From contig JAKLKQ010000001.1 of NCBI GenBank assembly GCA_023150555.1, positions 124,001 to 188,000 of the forward strand: 64,000 nt of DNA. The letters run 5' to 3'. The position numbers and the translations under genes are program-made. Positions 57,343 through 64,000 of the stretch are shown here, piece by piece. The notes under the pieces were generated by a model. The model worked only from the letters and a program-made list of their open reading frames with translations. It was not told the origin of the DNA and made no database searches. Position 1 is the stretch's first letter, and the number at the start of each line of letters is the position of its first letter. The stretch is from Planctomycetota bacterium (GTDB taxonomy: Bacteria > Planctomycetota > SZUA-567 > H5-PLA8).

Positions 57343-58227
57343 TTACCGCTTCCACGGCGGCAGCGCGGGCAGCGAGGCGTCGAAGGCCTCGATCAGCTTG
57401 GCCTCGTAGGGCCCCGCGTACGTGCCGGCGAAGAATTTATCGAGCGCCTCGTCGTGCAGCAGTTTCCAGCTCGCCTCTTCGTCGCCCGGGTTGATGGGGA
57501 AGAAGAGCGCCCCGACGCTGCGCGCGGCCTTCAGGTCGCCGGGCGCGTCGCCGAGCATCAGGACCTTGGTCTTCTCGTACTTGCCTTCGGCGGCGAGCTT
57601 GAGGTGCTCGCTCTTGGTGCCCAGCTCCTGCCCGGCGATCAGGCGCACGAACTTCGCGATGTCGTGCTCGGCCCACTCCTTTTCCAGCGCGGGCGTGGGC
57701 GTCTGCGAGACCACCAGCAGGTCGGCCTTCTGCCTGGCCTTGGCGAGGCACTCGCGGACGAGCGGGAACGGCGGCACGCCGTGGACGAGTTCGTGGATCG
57801 CGGCGTTGACGGCGTGGCTCCAGACCATCGCCATGCGCAGTTCATGCGCGTGGTTGGTGTGCATGTAGTCCTGCAGGCCCTCGTTGCTCTGGGGTTTGCC
57901 GCTGGCCAGGAACGCGCGCAGGGCCTCGATGGCCCCCTTGGATGTCACGCCGCGCGCGCGGACCTCGGGGCGCTCCTCGAGCAGCTCCAGCACCTGAAGC
58001 AGCGCGGGCCAGCGGTTGATGCCGCGGCCCTTCGAATACAGGTTGACGTACTCGGCGGCCTCGCGCGCGTACTTGCTGACGGCCTGCAGCTTCCACTGCT
58101 TGATCGTGGTGGGGATGAAGCACTCTTTGTGCTTGATCTCCATCGAGTCGAAGACGCAGCCGTCGGAGTCGATGCCGACGAAGAAGGCGTGCTCGGGCTT
58201 GAATGCGTTGAGGGGATTGCTGGCCAT
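57343..58227 (-). CDS. HAD-superfamily hydrolase
   Basis: A 294-residue hydrolase of the haloacid dehalogenase superfamily. Motif I is FVGIDSDGCVFDS, with the nucleophile Asp and the general acid Asp two residues on. Motif II is VVSQTP and motif III/IV is VLMLGDAPGDLKAA. A helical cap of about 130 residues follows motif I. It is co-directional with the LarA-like and gnd genes (28-bp gap), so a sugar-phosphate substrate is plausible. Confidence 0.88.
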   Translation of the reverse strand: MASNPLNAFKPEHAFFVGIDSDGCVFDSMEIKHKECFIPTTIKQWKLQAVSKYAREAAEYVNLYSKGRGINRWPALLQVLELLEERPEVRARGVTSKGAIEALRAFLASGKPQSNEGLQDYMHTNHAHELRMAMVWSHAVNAAIHELVHGVPPFPLVRECLAKARQKADLLVVSQTPTPALEKEWAEHDIAKFVRLIAGQELGTKSEHLKLAAEGKYEKTKVLMLGDAPGDLKAARSVGALFFPINPGDEEASWKLLHDEALDKFFAGTYAGPYEAKLIEAFDASLPALPPWKR

Positions 58228-58282
58228 GTTGGTCTCCTGACACCAGTTTCATGCAAGGTTATCGCGGAAGCAAAGGCGATTT

Positions 58283-58852
58283 TATCTCACGCAAAGACGC
58301 CAAGGCGCAAAGAACGGAAAGAGGAAATGGGTTCAGGCCCTTGGTTTACGAGGGCCGTCCTCCAATCCATTGACCACCCGCGAAACGCCTTCTTTGATCA
58401 AGGGCGCTCCGAAATTGATCAGCAACCCCAACCGTTTGTCTGCCAGGCGGAGGTATGTAAGCAGCTGTTTCTTGTGGACTTGGGCGACCTTTTCGACCGA
58501 CTTGAGTTCCAGAACGACCTTCTCGCCTACCAGAAGGTCCATCTTGAAGCCTTCGCCAATCTGAACGCCTTTGTACATGACCGGTACCGGAACCTGGCGT
58601 TCGACCTTCATGCCGCGCGAACTCAGCTCATACGCCAAGGCCGCTTCGTAAACCGATTCAAGAAGGCCGGGCCCAAGCGTCTTGTGCACCGTGAACGCCG
58701 CATCCACGACGATCTTGGCGATTTCGTTCTCTGTCATGTTCAGAAAGACCATTCAACTCGAAGGCCTTGCTCCCACTTCCCGCCGACGCGCCATCACTCC
58801 CAGCCTTCTGTTCTTTTCCGTTCTTTGCGCCTTTGCGGCTTGGCGTGAGATA
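58283..58852. mobile_element. Inverted-repeat cassette carrying a GxxExxY gene
   Basis: The 38 bp at 58283-58320 match the reverse complement of 58815-58852 at 35 of 38 positions. Each contains the motif CGCAAAG and ends at ACGGAAA facing inward. They flank the GxxExxY gene closely, and the right copy ends 5 bp from the SDR stop codon. This suggests insertion as a unit between the HAD and SDR genes. Mobility itself is not shown. Confidence 0.65.
58333..58752 (-). CDS. GxxExxY-family protein (PD-(D/E)XK nuclease-like)
   Basis: A 139-residue protein with the name-giving motif GPGLLESVYEAAL and the nuclease-like core KMDLLVGEKVVLELKS, which holds Asp, Glu-x-Lys in PD-(D/E)XK order. LTYLRLADKRLGLLINFG closes the fold. 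Family members are short, of unknown function and often scattered in genomes. The start at 58752 is uncertain; MTENE at 58737 is an alternative, and neither has a strong ribosome site. It lies inside a 38-bp inverted-repeat cassette and is more AT-rich than its neighbours, suggesting it was acquired. Confidence 0.85.
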   Translation of the reverse strand: MVFLNMTENEIAKIVVDAAFTVHKTLGPGLLESVYEAALAYELSSRGMKVERQVPVPVMYKGVQIGEGFKMDLLVGEKVVLELKSVEKVAQVHKKQLLTYLRLADKRLGLLINFGAPLIKEGVSRVVNGLEDGPRKPRA

Positions 58853-58856
58853 GTTG

Positions 58857-59690
58857 TTACACCCCGCTGAAGGCGTCGAAGCCGCCGTCGATCGGCACAA
58901 TGACGCCGGTGACGAACGTCGAACTCGGCGCCAGCAGCCACACCACCGCGCCGACGATCTCCTCGGGCTCGCCGTAGCGCGCCTGCGGCGTCGAATCGAT
59001 GATGCTCTGCCCGCGCGGCGTGCGCTTGCCGGTGGCCTTGTCGGTGAGCAGGTAGCGGTTCTGTTCGGTGAGGAAGAAGCCCGGCGCGATGGCGTTGACG
59101 CGGATCGCCGGCGAGTACTCCTTCGCCATGTGCACCGCCAGCCACTGCGTGAAGTTGCTGATCGCGGCCTTGGCCGAGGCGTACGCCACGGCGCGCGTCA
59201 GCGGGCGGTAGGCGGCCATCGAGCTTACGTTCAGGATGCAGCCCTGCTTGCGTTCGGCCATGGCCTTCCCGAAGACCTGGCAGGGCAGGATCGTGCCGAG
59301 CAGGTTCAAATCGAAGGCGTAGGACAGCGCCTCGCGCGGGAGGTTCCAGAAGAGTTTCTCGGGGTTCGTCGTCGCGTCGGGGTGGTTGCCGCCGGCGAAG
59401 TTGAGCAGGAAGTCGACCGGGCCCAGCTCCTTCTGCACCGTCGCGAGGCTCTGCTCGAGGTTGGCCTTGTCCATCACGTCGGTGGGCACGGCGAGGGCCG
59501 TGCCGCCCGCGCCGCGGATCTCTTCGGCGAGGCCCTCGATCTTTTCCTTACGTCGCGCGGTGACGACCATCTTCACACCCAGCGCGCCCAGGGCCTTCGC
59601 GACGGCGCTGCCCAGCACGCCGCTGGCGCCGGTCATGAAGGCGACCTTGCCCTTGAGATCGAAGAGTTTCTGCGGATCGAAGTCGGCCAT
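58857..59690 (-). CDS. SDR-family oxidoreductase (possible fructuronate reductase)
   Basis: A 277-residue short-chain dehydrogenase. The cofactor loop is TGASGVLGSA, with NFAGG in place of the usual NNAG; the catalytic set is Ser in NVSSMAAY, Tyr in AVAYASAKAAI and its Lys. NAIAPGFF and GVIVPIDGGF complete the pattern. The TARRKEK region suggests NADP. Its divergent neighbour is uxaE, and SDR-type UxuB enzymes reduce D-fructuronate to D-mannonate, so that role is likely but not proven. AAAGGAG precedes the ATG. Confidence 0.88.
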   Translation of the reverse strand: MADFDPQKLFDLKGKVAFMTGASGVLGSAVAKALGALGVKMVVTARRKEKIEGLAEEIRGAGGTALAVPTDVMDKANLEQSLATVQKELGPVDFLLNFAGGNHPDATTNPEKLFWNLPREALSYAFDLNLLGTILPCQVFGKAMAERKQGCILNVSSMAAYRPLTRAVAYASAKAAISNFTQWLAVHMAKEYSPAIRVNAIAPGFFLTEQNRYLLTDKATGKRTPRGQSIIDSTPQARYGEPEEIVGAVVWLLAPSSTFVTGVIVPIDGGFDAFSGV

Positions 59691-59869
59691 CGGTCGAGCG
59701 CTCCTTTAATCAAGATTCTTTCGTGTGAAGGCCAATATACGAAGGAGTCGTTCAGGTTCTATCGCATTTCGAAGAGCGAGCGGACGCACGAAGTGCGGCG
59801 TTTGACTCTGCCGCGGCCATCTGCCATCCTGTTTGCAGACCATCGAATCGGATCCCGAAAGGAAGCCCT

Positions 59870-61408
59870 ATGTCGAACCCCATCGAGAAACTTCACGGCA
59901 AGCCGGGCGCCCCGGGCAAACTGCTCGACGCGGCCGCCGCCAAGGACGTCCACGCGGCGCTGAAGAAGACGCTACCGAATCTTACGCATTACGCGAACAG
60001 CGCCTGCGCCGTGCCCAACGGCGTCGTGGCCGCCGCGCGCGACGGCGAGCAGCGCCTGCTGCTGGTCGCCGGCAAGGCCGCGGGCTTCCACGGCGAGGCC
60101 GCCGACGGCGTGCAGGTCTGCCGCGCCGACGCCAACCACATGAAGGCCCTGCGCGAGCACTGCCCGCACCTGCGCCCGGTGCTGACGGGCAAGACGCCCA
60201 GCGTGGGCCTGGGCGACCGCCTGGGGCTGGCCACGCCGGGGCACATCGCCGCGGGCAAGGACAGCGGCTTCATCCTGGTGCTGTCGCAGCAGTCGATCCG
60301 CGAGATGAAGCGCACCGAACGCACCGCCCAGCAGGTGATGGACGAGGCCACCTTCGGCGTGCTGGAAAGCGGCTACGGCAAGCCCTGGGGCAGCGACGCC
60401 GACCACCTGAAGACCGAAGCCGACGTGCAGGTGACCGCGCACGCGGGCTTCACCTTCTTCACCATCGACCCCAGCGAACACGTCGACGACACCGTCGCCA
60501 AGGCCACGAAGGAGGAGCTGGAGATGAAGTTCCTCGGCTTGCCCGCCGCGGGCGTGCCCGAGGCCTCCGGCTGGAAGGCGCGCTACGTGGGCAAGACGTT
60601 CAAAGCCGGCAAGACGAAGGTCACCTTCGACGAGCCCACGCTGCTGAAGGCCGCGGTGAAGTACGGCCGCGCGGTGGCGCACGCCGCGAAGATGGCGCAG
60701 TACATCGCGCGCAACACGGCGCAGTACGAACTGGAGCTCTCGGTCGACGAGACGGCGCTGCCGACCAGCGTCGCCGAACACCTGTTCATCGCGCACGAGC
60801 TGGCCGAGCGCCACGTCAAGCTGATCAGCCTGGCGCCGCGCTTCGTGGGCGATTTCGAGAAAGGCATCGACTACAAGGGGGACTTGAAGGCCTTCGAGGA
60901 GTCGCTGAAGCAGCACACCGAGATCGCCAGGCACTACGGGCCGTACAAGATCAGCGTGCACAGCGGCAGCGACAAGTTCAAAATCTACCCCATCGTCGCG
61001 CGCGTCACCGAGGGGCTGTTCCACCTCAAGACCGCCGGCACCAGCTACCTGGAAGCCCTGCGCGTGGTCGTGCGCAAGGATATCCCCATGTTCCGCGAGA
61101 TCGTTGCGTTCTGCCGCAAGCGCTTCGACACCGACAAGGCCACCTACCACATCAGCAGCACGCTCGACAAGGTGCCCGAGGCCAGCGATCTGAAGGACAA
61201 GGACCTCGAACGCGTGTACCTCGACGAGGACGACGGCCGCCAGATCCTGCACGTCACCTTCGGCAGCGTGCTGACCAGCAAGGACGACAACGGCAAACCC
61301 GTCTTCCGCGGGCGCCTGCTGGCGCTGCTGAACAAGGAAGCCGGCACCTACGTCGAGGTGCTGAAGAAGCACATCGGCCGCCACGTGGACGGGTTGAAGG
61401 CGAAGTAG
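59870..61408 (+). CDS. uxaE: Tagaturonate 3-epimerase
   Basis: A 512-residue protein matching the UxaE family, which interconverts D-tagaturonate and D-fructuronate in hexuronate breakdown. Family phrases are TFFTIDPSEHVDDT, SLAPRFVGDFEKGIDY, the signature SVHSGSDKFKIYPI and TAGTSYLEALR. His and Asp/Glu residues in these segments probably bind the metal. It diverges from the SDR gene across 179 bp and so is likely regulated with it. The family call is strong; no uxaC or mannonate dehydratase lies in the window. Confidence 0.88.
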   Translation: MSNPIEKLHGKPGAPGKLLDAAAAKDVHAALKKTLPNLTHYANSACAVPNGVVAAARDGEQRLLLVAGKAAGFHGEAADGVQVCRADANHMKALREHCPHLRPVLTGKTPSVGLGDRLGLATPGHIAAGKDSGFILVLSQQSIREMKRTERTAQQVMDEATFGVLESGYGKPWGSDADHLKTEADVQVTAHAGFTFFTIDPSEHVDDTVAKATKEELEMKFLGLPAAGVPEASGWKARYVGKTFKAGKTKVTFDEPTLLKAAVKYGRAVAHAAKMAQYIARNTAQYELELSVDETALPTSVAEHLFIAHELAERHVKLISLAPRFVGDFEKGIDYKGDLKAFEESLKQHTEIARHYGPYKISVHSGSDKFKIYPIVARVTEGLFHLKTAGTSYLEALRVVVRKDIPMFREIVAFCRKRFDTDKATYHISSTLDKVPEASDLKDKDLERVYLDEDDGRQILHVTFGSVLTSKDDNGKPVFRGRLLALLNKEAGTYVEVLKKHIGRHVDGLKAK

Positions 61409-61501
61409 TTTGAATCTTGCGGATGCCGTGGACTGGACACAGGTATCCGGAGCATCGCGCACAAACTCTGTTTGGCCGGCTTATTCGACAAAGGAGGAGC
61501 C

Positions 61502-61726
61502 ATGAGTTCGCCCGGTAGCGCCAAGACCCCGAAGCAGAAGCTCGTGGTCCTTCAGGGGGCGGACTCGTGGCCGCTCAGCGGCGACCAGGTGTCCAGCTTC
61601 ACGGGTAAAGATGCGATCCAATGCCTGCTCCAAGAAGGCTGGACGATCAAGTCGATTCATCTTGCCGCAGCCTTGCACAAGAAGTTCGAATGCGCGGCTG
61701 GGTATGTGCTCATGGAGAAAGCGTAG
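61502..61726 (+). CDS. Small hypothetical protein (74 residues)
   Basis: A short soluble protein starting MSSPGSAKTPKQKLVVLQG and ending HKKFECAAGYVLMEKA. The ATG at 61502 follows AAAGGAGGAGCC, an excellent ribosome site, which also excludes an earlier in-frame ATG at 61472. One Cys is in each half. It is 32 bp before the PCD gene and may be co-transcribed. No family is recognised. Confidence 0.7.
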   Translation: MSSPGSAKTPKQKLVVLQGADSWPLSGDQVSSFTGKDAIQCLLQEGWTIKSIHLAAALHKKFECAAGYVLMEKA

Positions 61727-61758
61727 ACCGCCGGACGAAATCCATAGATGGAGGTCCC

Positions 61759-62058
61759 ATGGCCACTGCCAAACTCGGCGCCGCCCAGATCGAGGCCGGC
61801 CTGAAAAAGCTCCCCGGCTGGACGCTCGCCAACGGCAAGCTGCACCGCGAGTACAAGTTCGCCGACTTCGTGGCGGCCTTCGGCTTCATGGCCGGCGCGG
61901 CGCTTGTCGCCGAGTCGATGAACCACCACCCCGAATGGTTCAACGTCTACCACACCGTGAAAGTGGACCTCACCACGCACGACGCCGGCGGCATCAGCGC
62001 CAAAGACTTCGCGCTCGCCGAAAAGATGGAAACGCTCGCGAAAAAAGCCGGCGCCTAA
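61759..62058 (+). CDS. phhB: Pterin-4a-carbinolamine dehydratase
   Basis: A 99-residue enzyme that dehydrates 4a-hydroxy-tetrahydrobiopterin to recycle the cofactor of aromatic amino acid hydroxylases. The family motif, two His and a Pro in MNHHPEWFNVYHTVKVDLTTHD, is complete, and the N-terminal WTLANGKLHREYKF matches. GGAGG precedes the ATG. No phenylalanine hydroxylase gene is seen nearby, so the physiological partner is uncertain. Confidence 0.93.
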   Translation: MATAKLGAAQIEAGLKKLPGWTLANGKLHREYKFADFVAAFGFMAGAALVAESMNHHPEWFNVYHTVKVDLTTHDAGGISAKDFALAEKMETLAKKAGA

Positions 62059-62109
62059 GCGGCGCCGCGCGCTTAATCTCGATCAAGGGATGGGGACGAA
62101 CGGAAGCTC

Positions 62110-63027
62110 TTAGCGCGCCCAGCCGGAGGGGATGTTGCCCTTGCTGCCGCCCGAGATCACCGGATTGCGCGCCAGCTCCAGCAGGAACTCGTCGGCCGAC
62201 TTGTAGCGCTGCTCGGGATTCTTCTCCAGCGCGTTCATGATCAGCTTCTCGGTGAAGATCGTCATCTTCTTGTTGACCTGGCTGACGGGCGCGGCGCGGT
62301 GCGCTTCGCTGAGCTGCGCGGCGATGACTTCGGCGTCCGACTGCCCCGTGAACGGCGGCTTGCCCGTGGCGGCCTCGTAGAGCGTGCAGCCCAGGGCGTA
62401 CAGGTCGCTGCCGGCGGTGGGCTTCTTGGTGCGCAGCAGTTCGGGCGCCATGTACGCGGGGCTGCCCTCGAGCTTGCGGCCGAAGATGCCGAACTTCGCG
62501 CCGAGCTTGCTTTCGGCGAACCCGAAGTCGAGCAGCTTGATGGGGTTCTCGCCGTCCAGCATCACGTTGTCGGGCTTCATGTCCTTGTGAAAGAAGCCCT
62601 CGTTGTGGACGTAGCGCAGCGCGCGGCCCAGCGCCCCCGCCAGCGTGACCACCTGGACATTGGACATGGGCCCGTTGCGGCGAATCCAATCGCGCAGGGT
62701 GACGCCGTTGACCAGTTCCATCACGATGTAGGGAAACTTGCCGTCCTTGCCGACCTTGACCATGTGGACGACGTGCTCGCTGTTGCGCAGGCGCATGCCG
62801 ATGGCACCTTCGTCGAGCAGCCGCTTGTGCTCGGCCTTGTTTGCGACGTTGCGGGGATGGAGGATCTTGACGGCGACTTTGTTGGTGCTGCCCTGCTCCA
62901 ACGCTTCCCAAACCTCCGCGCAGCCACCTTCGGCGATCAGGCGGAGCATCGTATATCCGGGGATCTGCCGGTCTGCCATGGTCGGCGCGGGGGTCCTCGT
63001 CGCGTTCTTTTCCCTTACAGTCAGCAT
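62110..63027 (-). CDS. Soluble Ser/Thr protein kinase with HKD catalytic loop
   Basis: A 305-residue Hanks-type kinase domain without membrane segment. The glycine loop is AEGGCAEV, the ATP lysine is in VAVKIL, the catalytic loop is HKDMKPDN instead of HRD, DFG is intact, and APE follows (YMAPELL). HKD loops occur in some active kinases. The DDE-type tail LEKNPEQRYKSADEF closes the domain. The start may be 63027 or 62979; ribosome sites are similarly weak. It probably signals with the FHA protein or other partners in the cell. Confidence 0.9.
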   Translation of the reverse strand: MLTVREKNATRTPAPTMADRQIPGYTMLRLIAEGGCAEVWEALEQGSTNKVAVKILHPRNVANKAEHKRLLDEGAIGMRLRNSEHVVHMVKVGKDGKFPYIVMELVNGVTLRDWIRRNGPMSNVQVVTLAGALGRALRYVHNEGFFHKDMKPDNVMLDGENPIKLLDFGFAESKLGAKFGIFGRKLEGSPAYMAPELLRTKKPTAGSDLYALGCTLYEAATGKPPFTGQSDAEVIAAQLSEAHRAAPVSQVNKKMTIFTEKLIMNALEKNPEQRYKSADEFLLELARNPVISGGSKGNIPSGWAR

Positions 63028-63404
63028 ACGTTACCGTTGAGCCTCCCCTCGGTCAAACGGCTCTTAAGGGGCACCCTGCAAGCCTTTCCCGCAAAACCAC
63101 GTATTTCGGCAGATTCTTATTCCGGCACGCTTTGCACGAGTGCCAACAGATTGTGGCCCGAGAAGCGCCGGTTCGGACACAATTGCCCCCTCCCCTTCTG
63201 AAATCGCCCGCCCTGCACGATACTCAATTACCTACTACGCGATTAATTAAGAGCCGGTTCGAAAAATCCCCGGCACGACGAAAAATCTGATTCCACCCGA
63301 TGGCCGGTTCCGAATAGACCCCTATCCGCGCCCTCGAGCGCATAGCTTCTTTACGTTATAAGGTGCAAGTAAACGGATGGGATAACTGGACTACCGGCAA
63401 GGCT
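63028..63404. other. 377-bp intergenic region, no gene seen
   Basis: The region between the kinase start and the copper-protein-like stop is lower in GC than its surroundings. It contains GGGGAGG at 63041-63047 on the minus strand, which may be the kinase leader, but no convincing promoter pair, hairpin or gene. Confidence 0.45.
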
Positions 63405-64000
63405 TTACTTCTTCGTGAAGTCCGCGTTCACGTCCGTGCGCTGTTCGCCGTCCTTCAGCGTGATGGTCTGGTCCGGCGCAGCGAATTTGTCTTCCGTCTC
63501 GTGCCAGAACGAGAGGGTATAGGTGTCCGGCACCAGACCCTTGATCTCGTACTTGCCCTCGATGTCCGTCACGGCGCTGAAGGGGTGGTCGAGCACCATA
63601 CACTTCGCGCTCTCCCAAGCGTGCGCGTCGCATTTGAAGTGCTGCATGCCAGGTTCCTCAAATACGCGCTCAACATTATCGGGTTTCGGCATAGGCGCTC
63701 CGAAGTATCCCACCGCATTTATATTGTGAAGCGTTTCGTCGAGGTTCTTGAAGAGCACTTTCTGGCCGACCATGACGGTGATCACGTGCGGCTTCAACAT
63801 ACAACCCTTATGTGTCATCACGACCGGCTCCTGCGGCGGCTTAAACGTGAACTCTTCCAGACCCTTGCTCACGTACACGACCGCGTTCTTTAGCGTCCCG
63901 CCTTCGCCGGTGATGATGGTCTCGAACTTGAGCGGCTCCTCGTAGCATTTGGCGCAGTACTCGTTCGAGGTCATGTCGATGGCGGACATTGGCTTGTATT
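63405..64000 (-). CDS. Cupredoxin-like protein with carboxypeptidase regulatory-like domain (5' end beyond window)
   Basis: At least 198 codons, open to the right edge. The part seen has a plastocyanin-like fold: KPHVITVMVGQKVLFKNLDETLHNINAV with a candidate copper His, then MQHFKCDAHAWESAKCMV with Cys, His and Met in the usual order, followed by a DHPFSAVTDIEGKYEIKGL beta-sandwich of the regulatory-like type. CAKC near the visible start is not a haem motif. An ATG at 63989 has no ribosome site, so the true start is probably outside. Confidence 0.75.
   Translation of the reverse strand, partial: YKPMSAIDMTSNEYCAKCYEEPLKFETIITGEGGTLKNAVVYVSKGLEEFTFKPPQEPVVMTHKGCMLKPHVITVMVGQKVLFKNLDETLHNINAVGYFGAPMPKPDNVERVFEEPGMQHFKCDAHAWESAKCMVLDHPFSAVTDIEGKYEIKGLVPDTYTLSFWHETEDKFAAPDQTITLKDGEQRTDVNADFTKK

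Overview
This is a GC-rich stretch of bacterial chromosome. Several gene types suggest a member of the PVC superphylum, most likely Planctomycetota: a Hanks-type kinase fused to FG-GAP/ASPIC repeats, a second small kinase, a pseudopilin ending in an xDG-type tail, PmoA/DUF6807 and YesU/DUF1961 proteins, GntR/LacI-type sugar regulators, and large secreted beta-propeller and beta-helix proteins. The phylum is an inference from gene content; no rRNA or ribosomal protein is present to confirm it.

Layout. 1-5.9 kb: ferritin (cut by the left edge), bactofilin, and a 1498-residue membrane kinase with an extracytoplasmic propeller. 5.9-12.4 kb: a leftward block with a glycosyltransferase, dapB, thrC, a CPBP protease, an FHA protein and an Ldh-family dehydrogenase. 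12.5-14.5 kb: a strongly acidic single-pass protein behind a good sigma70-type promoter. 14.5-19.7 kb: leftward MFS, an ABC-2 exporter pair, two anchored unknowns and a pseudopilin. 19.9-30.1 kb: ETF-quinone oxidoreductase, murQ, an AttEFGH-like ABC/lipocalin operon and a two-component system whose sensor is glutamine-rich. 30.3-36.6 kb: secreted or anchored proteins of unknown function. 36.7-47.7 kb: a YesU-like protein, two GntR/LacI regulators facing away from each other, secreted propeller and beta-helix proteins, and a TlpA/thioredoxin-like protein with an in-frame UGA. 47.8-61.4 kb: a carbohydrate block with a CE7 esterase, aldo/keto reductase, tRNA-Gln, PmoA-like protein, sugar isomerase, Gfo/Idh oxidoreductase, gnd, a LarA-type racemase, HAD hydrolase, SDR and uxaE. 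61.5-64 kb: a small unknown, PCD, a soluble kinase and a copper-protein-like gene cut by the right edge.

How the genes fit together. UxaE, an SDR, a LarA-type 2-epimerase and Gnd could form a route from tagaturonate through fructuronate, mannonate and gluconate to 6-phosphogluconate and ribulose 5-phosphate. The YesU-like protein, CE7 esterase, PmoA-like protein and sugar-responsive regulators fit use of pectin or other acidic plant polysaccharides.

The most striking observation is the UGA at 46220-46222. It falls exactly on the first cysteine of a thioredoxin CGPC motif, giving UGPC, and is followed by a bacterial SECIS-like hairpin, so the gene probably encodes a selenoprotein. Other unusual elements are a four-copy 11-bp phased repeat before a regulator, a 278-bp terminal-inverted-repeat element, a GxxExxY gene inside 38-bp inverted repeats, five intergenic heptamer-repeat arrays and a duplicated 42-bp 3'-end module.
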